From Arthrobacter sp. C2 (GTDB taxonomy: Bacteria > Actinomycetota > Actinomycetes > Actinomycetales > Micrococcaceae): a stretch of 64,000 nucleotides of DNA. The notes beneath the pieces were generated by a model. It had not been told where the DNA came from, did not search any database, and saw only the letters and a program-made list of their open reading frames with translations. The stretch lies in assembly GCA_024207135.1 (NCBI GenBank), contig CP042428.1, positions 372,001-436,000 of the forward strand, written 5' to 3'. Shown in pieces: positions 16,645-25,900 of this stretch; positions within the stretch are counted from its first letter, which is position 1, and each line of letters opens with the position of its first letter. The translations under genes were made by a program, and so were the position numbers.

Positions 16645-16896
16645 TTCCGGGGGAGCGATCCCGAAACGACGTTCGGGCTCGATCGACGCCACCCCGCGCA
16701 CCCCGGCCAGCCGGGCCCGCCCCGAATCCTCGGCGTGCCCCACCACCTGGCCGAGGCTGCCCAGCACCCGGTCGATGGCCAGGCCCGCTTCCTCCAGGTC
16801 GTGGGCAACCTCCTGGACCCGTTCCAGGTAGGCGTCCTGGACGGTCACGATGAAGGTGGTGCTTGGCGGCAGCGGTGTCCGGCCGGAGTCATCCAT
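16630..16896 (-). CDS. Small protein coupled to the S8 protease, possible I9-like inhibitor
   Basis: An 88-residue protein beginning MDDSGRTPLPPSTTF. The pattern is a beta strand (TFIVTVQDAYLERV), a helix (VQEVAHDLEEAGLAIDRVL), a second strand (GQVVGHAE), then VRGVASIEPERRFGIAPPES. This is reminiscent of the inhibitor I9 / propeptide fold that folds and inhibits subtilisins, where a V..IE.D/E...... tail enters the active site. The match is by pattern only. Its ATG overlaps the end of the protease gene by eight bases, so translation is coupled and a role as a chaperone or inhibitor of that protease is likely. Confidence 0.6.
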   Translation of the reverse strand: MDDSGRTPLPPSTTFIVTVQDAYLERVQEVAHDLEEAGLAIDRVLGSLGQVVGHAEDSGRARLAGVRGVASIEPERRFGIAPPESGLQ

Positions 16897-18160
16897 GGCC
16901 GTAGTAGCTTTCCGGTGATTCGTCCTCCGGTGCAGGTTCCTGCGCTGCCGGGGCCGGCGATTCGGGAGCGGCCGGGGGAGGGGACTGCACCAGGCCCGCT
17001 GCGACATCGACGGAGGGCCGCTCCAGCCGTTGGGCTTCCTGGGCCAGCTCCGCCCACAGTTCGCGGCCGCGGAAACCGGTGGCCTCGCACAGCAGCGCGG
17101 CGACGCCCGCGGCATGCGGGGTCGCCATCGAGGTGCCGCTGATGGTGTTGTAGCGCTGGGGCATCGGCCACGAGGAGTAGATCCCCACCCCGGGGCCGGC
17201 AATGTCGACCTGGCCGCCGCGTCCCGGCAGCGTGCGCGCGGAGAAATCGGCGACGGCCAGTTGGGAATCCAGGGCACCGACGGCCATGATGTACGGGCTG
17301 TTGGCCGGAGCCCCGACGAATCCCGGCTCCCCGGCCGAGCGCCGCGCGTTGTTCCCGGCCGCCGCGATGATCAGCGTGCCGCGTTCCAGCGCGCGCCGGC
17401 CCGCGGCCACATAGGGCGGGTGCACCTGGCGCACGTCGGCGCCCAGGGACATGGAGACGATGTGGCAGTCGTGTTGCAGCGCCCAGTCGATCCCGGCCAG
17501 GATGCCGGAGTCCGTTCCGGACCCGTCGTTGCCCAGGACCTTGCCCGCATAGATGGAGGCGCCGGGCGCCACCCCGTAGCCGCGGGCCCCGTCCAGGGCG
17601 CGCGGACCGCAGGAGGTGCCAATGCAGTGGGTCCCGTGCCCGTGCCCGTCGTGGGAATCCTCGCCGTCGATGAAGGACTCGGTGGTGACGTCGCGTCCGG
17701 CGAAGTCCGGGTGCCCGGCGTCGAAGCCGGTGTCCAGCACCGCCACCCTGACCCCGGCCCCGGTGTACCCGGACTCGGCGGCGAGCACCGCCGCCAGCCC
17801 CCAGGTCGACGAGGGGGTGTCGGCGAAGGCCGGGGCCGCGGAAGCCTCGGGGCCGGTGGCCGCCGGCAGGATCCGGTACCGCATTTCCGGGACGATGTGC
17901 ATGGGCAGGCCCTCGGAGCTGCAGCGGGCCCGCAACTCGCCCAGCTGCCCGGATTCCGCGTCCACCACCGCCACGCCGAGCCGCGGGAAGTAGCCCTCGA
18001 GGTCGAAGCCCTGGGCCTCGAGCATGCCGGGCACCTCGTCCTGCAGGGCCCTGGCGCCGAAGCGGGCGGAGGCCCCCGGCCCGGGGCGGTCAAAGACCAC
18101 CACGAAGCGTCCGGGAACCGGAACGGCGGCGGTTGAAAGCGGCTTGTCGGGGTCGAACAT
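16889..18160 (-). CDS. S8 family subtilisin-like serine peptidase
   Basis: A 423-residue peptidase. Residues 15-100 resemble an N-terminal prodomain (FVVVFDRPG...VAVVDAESGQL). The catalytic triad is visible: Asp143 in VAVLDTGFD, His175 in DGHGHGTHC and Ser344 in SGTSMATPHAAG, with oxyanion Asn270 in AAAGNN. The C-terminal 40 residues are Pro/Glu-rich. No signal peptide is present, so it may act inside the cell or leave by another route. The gene for an 88-residue possible inhibitor overlaps its 3' end. Confidence 0.88.
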   Translation of the reverse strand: MFDPDKPLSTAAVPVPGRFVVVFDRPGPGASARFGARALQDEVPGMLEAQGFDLEGYFPRLGVAVVDAESGQLGELRARCSSEGLPMHIVPEMRYRILPAATGPEASAAPAFADTPSSTWGLAAVLAAESGYTGAGVRVAVLDTGFDAGHPDFAGRDVTTESFIDGEDSHDGHGHGTHCIGTSCGPRALDGARGYGVAPGASIYAGKVLGNDGSGTDSGILAGIDWALQHDCHIVSMSLGADVRQVHPPYVAAGRRALERGTLIIAAAGNNARRSAGEPGFVGAPANSPYIMAVGALDSQLAVADFSARTLPGRGGQVDIAGPGVGIYSSWPMPQRYNTISGTSMATPHAAGVAALLCEATGFRGRELWAELAQEAQRLERPSVDVAAGLVQSPPPAAPESPAPAAQEPAPEDESPESYYGHG

Positions 18161-18313
18161 CGTGGCTCCTTCGTCAGGTGGGCGCGCCGCGATCCGGAAG
18201 CCATGGCCCCGGGAGCAGCATCTGCTGGCAGTCGAGTACCCAGAACCCTACCGTCGTTCCCGGGTCCCCGGTAGTGCCGGGGACCCCGGAACCCGCCGGC
18301 AGGAGCCCGGCCA

Positions 18314-18883
18314 TCAGTCGTGCGTGGCCACGGGACGGAAAGCGACCTCGTCGGTGCGCAGCAGCGAGAAGTCCTGGTTGGGGTAGTCGAGTCCGGCGAA
18401 GTACGCGTTGGTGTGCGCGATGATCTGGTCGCCGGTCAGGGACTGGCCCTCGAAGGTCTCCGCTCCGGTGGTGTGGGCATCGCGCACCACCGTGACGTCG
18501 TAGCCCATGGCTGCCGCCCGGCCGGCCGCGGTGCGCAGGCAGTAGTCGGATTGGGCACCGCAGATCACGAGGCGTCCCACGTCTTGGGCGATCAGCGAGG
18601 CGTGCAGCCCGGTGCCGGTGAAGGCGTCCCGGTAGGACTTGAAGATGCGGTGCTCGTCGTCCTGCGGTTCCAGTCCGGCGGCCAGGCGCCACGGCGTTGA
18701 ATGGCGCTCGAATTCGCGTTCGTCCTGCACCCAGTAGATCGGCGTGCCGGTGTCCCTGGCCCGGGAGACCAGGTCCTGGATGCGGGAGACGACCTTCTTG
18801 GGATGCACGCAGTAATCCATCACGCCTTGCTGCATGTTGATGATGACAAGTGCGGTCTTTGAGCCTTCGCGATGTTCGTCCAT
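18314..18883 (-). CDS. Isochorismatase-family cysteine hydrolase with Asp-to-Asn substitution
   Basis: A 189-residue protein of the isochorismatase-like fold. The nucleophile region is LVICGAQSDYCLRTAAGRAAAMGYDVTVV with the catalytic Cys in SDYC, and the lysine is in IFKSYRDAF. The first motif reads ALVIINMQQG where the family has V(I/V)D(V/M)Q, so the catalytic Asp of the Cys-Asp-Lys triad is Asn. Family members hydrolyse nicotinamide, isochorismate or N-carbamoyl substrates. With Asn in place the protein may be weak or bind without turnover. It lies between the protease and patatin genes, all on the minus strand. Confidence 0.75.
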   Translation of the reverse strand: MDEHREGSKTALVIINMQQGVMDYCVHPKKVVSRIQDLVSRARDTGTPIYWVQDEREFERHSTPWRLAAGLEPQDDEHRIFKSYRDAFTGTGLHASLIAQDVGRLVICGAQSDYCLRTAAGRAAAMGYDVTVVRDAHTTGAETFEGQSLTGDQIIAHTNAYFAGLDYPNQDFSLLRTDEVAFRPVATHD

Positions 18884-18965
18884 GCCAGCAGTATTGCACC
18901 GCTTCGGGGCCCGGGCCGGGATATGGCGCGCGGAGCCGGGACCGGCGAGCCGCCGGGGGCGGGCG

Positions 18966-19922
18966 TCAGTGCCAGAATCCGGCGAGCCGCCCGGCCAGCG
19001 CCCTGCCCTGCTCGCAACCGGCCCGGGCGGCGGCCGGACGCGTCGAGGGGTCCATCATGTTGTTGCCGAAGGCCTCGAGCGAACCATCATCCGGCAGGAT
19101 GGTTTCGACCCCGCTGCCGCCGGCGCGCAGCTCGTCGACCTGCACGGCCAGTCCCATGCCCCATTGCGCCGGGTGCCGGGTCCGCCCGCCGAGCGGGGAG
19201 AGGACCAGCACCCGCCCGCAACCGGCCGCCAGGTCGGCATTCTCGCTCGATCGCCGGTAGCCGCCGTCGATGAACCAGTCTTCGCCGATGCCGTAGGCGG
19301 TGGCGGCGGCACAGCTGGCGGCCACGGCGTCCACCAGGTCGACCCCGCTGTGCCTGTCGAACACGACCGGTTCCCCGGTGCGGGCATCGACCGCCGTGAG
19401 AAGCATCGTTCGCTCCGGCCAGTGCCGGACGGGCAGCCGGGCCGCGACCGTGTCGCGCCACCGCGCCTGCCCGGAAGCCTCCGACGCCGCCTCCAGCTCC
19501 AGCGCGGCCGCGCCCATCCTGCGGCGCATGTCGGCCGGGTCGGCGGCGGCGGAGATGAGTTCGCCCGTCCTGCGCAGGTGCCCGGCCGCCGATTCCGCGG
19601 CAGCGCGTCCACTGCCGGTTCCTCCGCCTGCGGTTCGTTGCGGGGGTTCGGCGGCCAGGATGTCGGCCAGCAGCCGGGCGGGGCTTGCGCCGGAGATCTG
19701 GGCCGCGGCCGTGGCACCGGCCGAGGTGCCGATGAGAACATCGGCATCGGTCACATCCAACCCGGCCGCGAGGAGGCCTGCGATGACGCCGATCAGCCAG
19801 GCGTTGCCGGCCGATCCGCCGCCGCCCAGGACCAGCGCCCGTTCGTTCGCGGTTCGTGCGGTCCGGGCGGTGTCGAGCGCGGGCAAGGTGAAATGCCTGG
19901 TGTTAAAGGGATGTGAATTCAT
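18966..19922 (-). CDS. Patatin-like phospholipase
   Basis: A 318-residue protein of the patatin family. The oxyanion motif VLGGGGSAGNAW is near residue 32, the nucleophile Ser67 is in IGTSAGAT (GxSxG), and the dyad Asp219 is in WFIDGGY (DGG). Members release fatty acids from phospholipids or acylglycerols. ATG 19922 begins MNSHPFNTRHFT; the longer frame to 20006 would overlap a 19-codon leader ORF in a different frame. The upstream 138 bases hold a promoter, that leader ORF and two competing hairpins, one of which would hide the ribosome-binding region. Confidence 0.85.
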   Translation of the reverse strand: MNSHPFNTRHFTLPALDTARTARTANERALVLGGGGSAGNAWLIGVIAGLLAAGLDVTDADVLIGTSAGATAAAQISGASPARLLADILAAEPPQRTAGGGTGSGRAAAESAAGHLRRTGELISAAADPADMRRRMGAAALELEAASEASGQARWRDTVAARLPVRHWPERTMLLTAVDARTGEPVVFDRHSGVDLVDAVAASCAAATAYGIGEDWFIDGGYRRSSENADLAAGCGRVLVLSPLGGRTRHPAQWGMGLAVQVDELRAGGSGVETILPDDGSLEAFGNNMMDPSTRPAAARAGCEQGRALAGRLAGFWH

Positions 19923-19925
19923 GGG

Positions 19926-20007
19926 AGTCGCCTTTCGCGATGTGCCTGCGGGGCGCTCCCGGTGGCGACTAGTGAGGTCGCGCGATCGTGGACTGCAGGG
20001 GAGCACC
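19926..20007 (-). promoter_or_regulatory. Two mutually exclusive hairpins, candidate translational attenuator
   Basis: In the minus-strand RNA, GGUGCUCCC (20007-19999, inside the leader ORF) can pair with GGGAGCGCC (19960-19952) over nine bases with one U-G pair. AGUCGCC (19970-19964, next to the leader stop) can pair with GGCGACU (19932-19926), which lies just before the patatin ATG. The arms interleave, so both cannot form as simple hairpins together. This is the layout of ribosome-controlled attenuators. Confidence 0.5.
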
Positions 20008-20028
20008 CACTGTGGATACTGCGTTCAT
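19969..20028 (-). CDS. Putative leader peptide upstream of the patatin gene
   Basis: A 19-codon ORF, MNAVSTVGAPLQSTIARPH, ending in TAG. It is preceded by AGGAGGTGAG five to six bases before the ATG, the strongest Shine-Dalgarno sequence seen in this window. Codons 8-10 lie in the 5' arm of one hairpin and the stop codon touches the 5' arm of another that covers the patatin translation start. The gene context suggests a cis-acting leader peptide controlling the downstream gene. The peptide is not one I recognise. Confidence 0.55.
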   Translation of the reverse strand: MNAVSTVGAPLQSTIARPH

Positions 20029-20067
20029 GGGGGACTCACCTCCTGCCGATGGTTCACGATCACCGCA

Positions 20068-20097
20068 AAAATACCACGCCGAAAAGCCGGTGCACAA
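20068..20097 (-). promoter_or_regulatory. Putative promoter of the patatin leader transcript
   Basis: On the minus strand TTGTGC (20097-20092) and TATTTT (20073-20068) are separated by 18 bases. The start would be near 20061, about 30 bases before the leader ORF. The rest of 20098-20203, between the divergent genes, shows no other feature that I can support. Confidence 0.4.
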
Positions 20098-20216
20098 CGG
20101 TGGAAGCCCGTCGGCCCCGGGGTCGGGAAGACCCCGCGCCAGGCCGGGGATTTTCCTTGTCCTTGGGGCCGGTGCATGCATAGGCGGAAGCCGTGGCCAA
20201 GACTAAGATATGCGCC

Positions 20217-21008
20217 ATGAACGAGGCGCATTCCATCGCGGTCATCGTCGCCCACCCGGACGACGATGCCTACGGTTGCGCCGGTTCCATCGCCCTGCAC
20301 GAGCACGACCCCGGGTTCAGGTTTGTCCTGGTGCTGGCCACGGACGGCGCCGCCGGGCAGATCTCCCGCGGCGTGCCGGCGACCCCGGAGACCCTGGGCG
20401 CCTGGCGCCGGGTGGAAAGCTCCAACGCCTGGAAGGCCCACGGCACCGTCCCGGTGCGGCACGAATGGCTGGGGTACGCCGACGGGCACGTCGCGGAGGC
20501 CGACTTCGAGGAGCTGGTGGCCCGGCTGCAGTCGATCCTGGAAGCCGAGCGGCCGCAGGTCGTGGCGACCTTCGGTCCGGACGGGATCACCGGGCACCGC
20601 GACCACATCGCCATCGGGCGTGCCGCCGACGAGGCGTTCCACCGCGCCAGGTGCGTGCCGGGACCCGGGTTGCGCCGCCTGGTCCACGGGGCGATCCGCG
20701 CCTCGGTCTTCGAACGCTGGAACACCGCCCGGCGGCGCGCCGGCGCCGAGGCCTGGGACCCCGGGCGCGAATACCACCTGCGACCGGTCCCGGACGAGGC
20801 CATCTACATCGAGGTCGACACCTCCGCGGTGTGCTCGCGGATCGTCGCCGGGCTGCTGGAGCACCGCAGCCAGCGCGAGGTGCTGATCGAACCGGGCGCC
20901 AGCGTGCGCCGCTGGGAACGGATGGTGTCCCGCGAGCCCGCTGTCATGGCGTGGCCGCCGCGTGCCGCCGGGCAGCCCGTGCTCGCCGACCTGTTCGAGG
21001 GGCTTTGA
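20217..21008 (+). CDS. PIG-L family deacetylase
   Basis: A 263-residue LmbE/PIG-L protein. The zinc-binding motif AHPDDDAYG (His, Asp, Asp) is at about residues 12-20 and the third ligand is in TGHRDHIAIG. Members remove acetyl groups from GlcNAc-containing compounds such as GlcNAc-inositol in mycothiol synthesis; related enzymes cut mycothiol conjugates or antibiotic precursors. No mycothiol gene neighbours are seen, so the substrate is open. TAAGAT at 20204-20209 is seven bases before ATG 20217, consistent with leaderless transcription. Confidence 0.82.
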   Translation: MNEAHSIAVIVAHPDDDAYGCAGSIALHEHDPGFRFVLVLATDGAAGQISRGVPATPETLGAWRRVESSNAWKAHGTVPVRHEWLGYADGHVAEADFEELVARLQSILEAERPQVVATFGPDGITGHRDHIAIGRAADEAFHRARCVPGPGLRRLVHGAIRASVFERWNTARRRAGAEAWDPGREYHLRPVPDEAIYIEVDTSAVCSRIVAGLLEHRSQREVLIEPGASVRRWERMVSREPAVMAWPPRAAGQPVLADLFEGL

Positions 21009-21021
21009 GGCGAACCGGGGC

Positions 21022-22176
21022 CTACGCCTTCGTCGACACCGTCACGGTGAACTTCGGGTTCCGCGCCACCTGGCGGGTGGGGCCCACGAGCTTTTCGAGC
21101 TGGCCGCGGTAGCCCAGGTGCGAATTCCAGACGCACCACAGTTCCCCGCCCGGTGCCAGCACCCGGCCGGCATCGGCCATCAGCTTCAGCGCGATCCCCG
21201 CATGCACGGTGTTGCCCATGTGGAAGGGCGGGTTGAGCACCACCAGCTGCTCGGTGGCATCGGGCAGGGTCCCGAGCGCGTCGTCCTGCACCGCGGTGAC
21301 GCGGTCCGCGACCCCGTTGGCCGCGGCGGTGGCTTCCGTGGAAGCGACGGCGGAGGCCGACTGGTCGCAGGCGTGGACCGAAAGCCGCCGGTGCTGCACC
21401 GCGAGGTACGTTGCGATGGTGCCGTTGCCGCAGCCCAGGTCCACCGCGCGCCCGGTTCCCGGCGGAATCTCGAGGTGCTCGAGCAGGAAGCGGGTGCCTG
21501 GATCCAGCTTGGCGCCTCCGAAGGTCTGCGCGTAGGCGCGCAGTTCCAGCGGTGCCTCAAGTCCCACGGCGAATGATTGCCGCAACGGGAAGCGTGCCTC
21601 GGGGCGCTGCGCGGCGGGAAGCAGGCCGGTGGCGGTGAGCACCCGGGACTTCTGCCGTCCCAGCGAGGCGGAGACGGTGGCGAAGTACCGGCCGAGCAGC
21701 TCGTTCATCGAGAGGTTCATGTGCTTGATGCGCCCGGCCGCCATGACGGTGACCTCGGGGCGGGCGTGTTCGGCAAGCGCGGCGAGCATCTCCTCCAGCG
21801 CGTCCAGCGACCGCGGCAGCGCGACCAGCACCAGCGAGGCGCCCTCCAGCAGCGCGGCGCCCAGGGGCAGCTGCCGGTAGTCGCCGGCAAGCCCCGGCAG
21901 CAGGGCCGCGGCGTTTGCATCGATGGCACGGGCCCCGGAGAGCGCGTCCTGGTGCACGCGGATGCCGCGCACCCCGGCATCCAGGGCCCCGAGGACCAGG
22001 GCGCCGTAGTGGTCGCCCAGGACCACCACCCGGCCCGGCTCCGCGGGCCATCCGGCCTCGGAGGCCAGATCCAGCAGCAGCCGGTCGGCGGCATCGACCG
22101 CGTGCAGGTTCGCGGCCTCCACGTCGGGCCAGCGGCGCAACAGCCCAAAATCCAGGTTCAACGGACATCCACCCAT
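21022..22176 (-). CDS. Class I SAM-dependent methyltransferase, RlmG/RsmC-like
   Basis: A 384-residue protein with two methyltransferase-like halves. The C-terminal half is active-looking: AVDLGCGNGTIATYLA (SAM motif I) and LVVLNPPFHMGNTVHAGIA, the NPPFH motif of guanine-N2 rRNA methyltransferases RsmC and RlmG. The degenerate N-terminal half, GRVVVLGDHYGALVLGAL, fits the duplicated domain of those enzymes. It probably methylates a guanine in rRNA. Its start overlaps the upstream yigZ-like gene by 19 bases, so the pair form an operon on the minus strand. Confidence 0.8.
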   Translation of the reverse strand: MGGCPLNLDFGLLRRWPDVEAANLHAVDAADRLLLDLASEAGWPAEPGRVVVLGDHYGALVLGALDAGVRGIRVHQDALSGARAIDANAAALLPGLAGDYRQLPLGAALLEGASLVLVALPRSLDALEEMLAALAEHARPEVTVMAAGRIKHMNLSMNELLGRYFATVSASLGRQKSRVLTATGLLPAAQRPEARFPLRQSFAVGLEAPLELRAYAQTFGGAKLDPGTRFLLEHLEIPPGTGRAVDLGCGNGTIATYLAVQHRRLSVHACDQSASAVASTEATAAANGVADRVTAVQDDALGTLPDATEQLVVLNPPFHMGNTVHAGIALKLMADAGRVLAPGGELWCVWNSHLGYRGQLEKLVGPTRQVARNPKFTVTVSTKA

Positions 22177-22832
22177 TCGGTTCCAAGGTCTTGTGCGCGC
22201 GAGGCGCCGGCGGTCAGCGTGGCCAGCCGGTCGTCGAACGCGGCCAGCAGCGTCGCTTCGTCGTTCAGCGCGACCCGCAGCGTGGCGGCGCTCGGCCCGT
22301 AGTCGGTGCCCAGCACCTGCACCCCGGCGGAACGCAGGTCGTTTTCCAGCCGGCCGGCGGCGGCGTAGTCGGCCTCGAGGCCCAGGATCCGCAGGCGTTC
22401 GCGGCGCAGCAGCGGGGCCGCATCCAGGGCGCTGGACACCGATTCGGAGTACGCGCGCACCAGCCCGCCGGCGCCCAGCAGGATGCCGCCGAAGTAGCGC
22501 ACCACCACCGCGGAAATGTCCGACAAATCGGTCTTCCCGGCGTCGGTTTCCCGCTTGGCCAGCGCGTCGAGCATCGGGATGCCGGCGGTGCCCGAGGGCT
22601 CCCCGTCGTCGTTGCTGCGCATCGCGGTGCGGTCGGGTCCCAGGATGAACGCGCTGCAGTGGTGCCGGGCGTCGAAGTGCTTCTTGCGCAGCTCGGCCAC
22701 CAGGGCGCGGGCGGCGGCCTCGGATTCGACCCGGCGCAGGTAGGTGATGAAGCGCGAGCGCTTGATCTCCAGCTCGTGGACGAAGTCCCCGTCCACCGTC
22801 GTATAGGCCGTCGCCACAGAATCGTTGTCCAT
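22158..22832 (-). CDS. YigZ/IMPACT family protein
   Basis: A 224-residue protein with the UPF0029/IMPACT N-terminal domain: EIKRSRFITYLRRV, HHCSAFILG, SNDDGEPSGTAGIPML and VVVRYFGGILLGAGGLVRAY are the conserved blocks. A C-terminal ferredoxin-like domain follows. The eukaryotic homologue regulates translation through Gcn2; the bacterial role is unclear but often associated with translation. TAGACT on the minus strand (22847-22842) is nine bases before the ATG, so the leader would be two or three bases at most. It is divergent from the large regulator gene. Confidence 0.88.
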   Translation of the reverse strand: MDNDSVATAYTTVDGDFVHELEIKRSRFITYLRRVESEAAARALVAELRKKHFDARHHCSAFILGPDRTAMRSNDDGEPSGTAGIPMLDALAKRETDAGKTDLSDISAVVVRYFGGILLGAGGLVRAYSESVSSALDAAPLLRRERLRILGLEADYAAAGRLENDLRSAGVQVLGTDYGPSAATLRVALNDEATLLAAFDDRLATLTAGASRAQDLGTEWVDVR

Positions 22833-22946
22833 TACCGATCCAGTCTAGTGTTTAGCGCCCGTGGATGCCCGCCGGGGCATTGTCGCTGCCGGGGCCCGGT
22901 GGGAGAATCTTGTACGTGGGCCAATGGCCGAAACGGGGCGCAAGCG

Positions 22947-25900
22947 GTGCTGCAACTGAACTTGCTTGGGGAACAACGACTGACCAGCCGGGACACGGAC
23001 CTGGCGGCCGGGGGTTCGCGCGCCGTCGAGCTGCTGGCCTACCTCGTGGTGCATCCGGGGATCCGGGTGCCGCGGTCCGTGCTGGCCGGCACCTTCTGGC
23101 CCGAGACCCCGCAACCGCAGGCGATGACCAACCTGCGCCGCGAACTGCACAACCTGCGCCGGCTGCTGGACGGCGTCGATGCGCTGGGGATGTCCGACGG
23201 TGCCATCGGCGCGCTGGAGTGTGCGGGGTTGCGCGTGGATGTGCAGGTCTTCTCCGCCGAGCGGGCCGCGGCGCTGCAGGCGGCGGGCAGGGACCCTGCC
23301 CGGTTTGTGGCCCACGCCCAGGCGGCGCTGCGGGAGTACCGGGGGGACCTGATGCCGGGGAACTATTCCGACTGGGTGCCCGAGGCGCGGGAGAAGCTGC
23401 TGCGTGAATGCACCGCCCTGTGCGACGAGGCCGCCGCGGCCCTCACCGCGCTGGGCCGGGGGCAGCGGGCCCTTCAGGTGGCCGGACGGCGCGTCACCAT
23501 CGCACCGCTGGAGGAGCTCGGCTACCGGGGCCTGATCCGCGCCCACCTGGCCCTCGGGGACCGGCCCGCCGCGCTGCACGCCTACCACCGCTGTGCCGAC
23601 GTGCTCGAGAACGAACTCGGCGTGGCACCGGCGGCCGAGACCCGCCGGTTGCTGGGGCTGCCCGCCCCGCACCCCGGGGCACCGGGACCCGCCGCCCGGC
23701 CGGCGGCGGCCGGCAACCTGACGGTGGGACGGGACCGCGAGCAGGAGGTGCTGGAAAGCTGCTGGGAGCAGGCCCGGGCCGGACGGCCGGCCCTGCTGGT
23801 GCTCTCCGGCCCGCCGGGGGTCGGCAAGACGCACCTGGCCAAGGCACTGGGCCAACTGGCGCGCACCGGCGGGGCTGCAGTTGCCTTCGCGCGCTGCGTC
23901 GACGCCTCCGGGCGCATCCCGCTGGCCCCGGTCGCCGGATGGCTGCGCGGCCGCGACATCGCCCCGCTGCTTGCCGCGCTTCCGGAATCGATCCGTCACG
24001 AGGCGGCCCGGCTGCTGCCCGAGCTGCCCGATCCCACCCCGTCCGCGGGGACCGACGTGCCACCGGGCCCGGGCCGCGCCATGGTCGATGCCTGGCAGCG
24101 TTACCGGTTCTTCGAATCCCTGGCCGGCGCCGTCGCGGCCCCCGGCCGGCCCACCCTGCTGGTGCTCGATGACCTGCAGTGGTGCGACCCCGACACCGCG
24201 GCCTGGATCGCCTTCCTGCTCGATTACCCCGCGGCCCGGCAGCTGCTGCTGGTGGCCACCCTGCGGGAGGGCGCCGACACCCAGCCACCGGCCGTCGGCG
24301 CCCTGCTGGAAGGCGCCCGCAGCGCGGGGCTGCTGCACCGGCTGCGTGTCGCACCCCTGGACCAGGCGGCGGGCGCCGAGCTGGCAGGCCGGATCCGCGG
24401 CCGCCCGCTGGGCACCGACGAGGCCCGGCTGCTGGCCGCCGCCACCTCCGGCTTCCCGCTGTACATCCTCGAGGCGGCACGCGCGGCGCCGGGCGACGGA
24501 TTCGGCACGCTGCTGGGTCGGCGGCTCTCCCGCCTGGGCCCGGCGGCCCGGTCGGTGGCCGAGCTTGCCGCCGCCTTCGGGCGGGGCATCAGCCTGGAGC
24601 TGCTGGCCGAGGCCGGGAACCTGGACACCGTCCGCCTGGCCGCTGCCCTGGACGAGCTCTGGCGCGAAGGCATCCTGCTGCCCACCGGCGCCGGCTACGA
24701 CTTCGGCCACCACCTGCTGCGCACCGCAGTGCGGGAGAACACCACCCCGGCCGGCCGCTGGCTGCTGCACCGCAGGCTGGCGAAGTCCCTGGAACTGCTG
24801 AACGCGGGAAGGCTCGATGCCGTCGCCGCCACGCTCGCCGAGCACTACGAACTGGGATCCAACCCGGAGCGGGCCCTGCCTTTCCACCTGCGGGCCGGCG
24901 CCGACGCCGTGCGGGTGTTCGCGAACTCCGCCGCGCTGAAAAGCTACGACCAGGCACTGGGGATCATCGGCCGGCTGCCCGCCGGAACGGAGCGCGACGA
25001 GGCCGAGCTGTCGGTGCGCCGGGCCATGTCCCCGCCGCAGACCGCGCTGCTGGGCTACTCCTCGGCGGCGTTGCTGGGGAACCTCGAGCGCGTCGGTGCG
25101 CTGGCCGAACGGCTGGGCCGGCCTTCGGTGCACTCGGCCAGCCTCGTCGGGCTCTTTGCCGGACGCTACGTCCAGGGACGCATCGAGGATTCCTACGCCA
25201 TCGCCCGCCGGGCCCTGGACCTGGCCGGGGACGACCCGGCCCTGCTGGGGCAGGCGCACTTCGCCGTGGCCGGAGCGGCGCAGGGCTCGGGGCGGATCGC
25301 CGAGGCCATCGAGCACTTTGCGCACTGCACCGACGACTCTCCGCCGGGCTACTCCTACATCCTGGGCACGCGGCTGCACATCCATGCCCGCGCCTGGGGG
25401 GCACACGCGCACTGGCTGGCCGGGGACGACGACGCCGCCGGGCGGCTGTGCGCGCAGGCGCTCGCCGGGGCGCAGTCCGGCGGGCACATCTACACCCGTG
25501 CCGTGGCCCTGGCCTATGCGGCGGTGCTCGGGCAATGGCGCGGGGACCGGGCCGCGGTGGCCGAGAATGTGGCGGAGCTGATCGCGCTGTGCCACCGCTA
25601 CGACATCGCCTACTACGGGCCGTGGGGCGAAATCCTGGCCGGCTGGCTGGCCGGCGGGGAGCCGGGCGCCGCAAGGATCCGCGCCGGGATCGGGGCGTTG
25701 CACGCCCAAGATGCGCTGGCGCGGATGCCCTACTGGCTGTGGCTGCTGGCCGTGACCCTCGCCGAGGGCGGGCGGCGGTCCGATGCGTGCGCGGTGCTCG
25801 ATGCGGCCCGGGCCACCGCCGCCCTGCACCGGGACCGCTGGTGGCTGCCCGAGGTGCTGCGCATGCGTGCGCTGCTCGATGCGGGGGACTCCGCCGCCGC

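Noticed and set aside
19926-20040. M-box (Mg2+) riboswitch
   Set aside because: AGGTGAGTCCCCC resembles the M-box GGTGAGGCTCC start, but the later conserved blocks are missing, and the strong SD plus ORF explains the similarity.
21915-22946. Extended N-terminus for the BTAD regulator (frame open from 21915)
   Set aside because: The extension is antisense to the methyltransferase and YigZ genes and has no family similarity.
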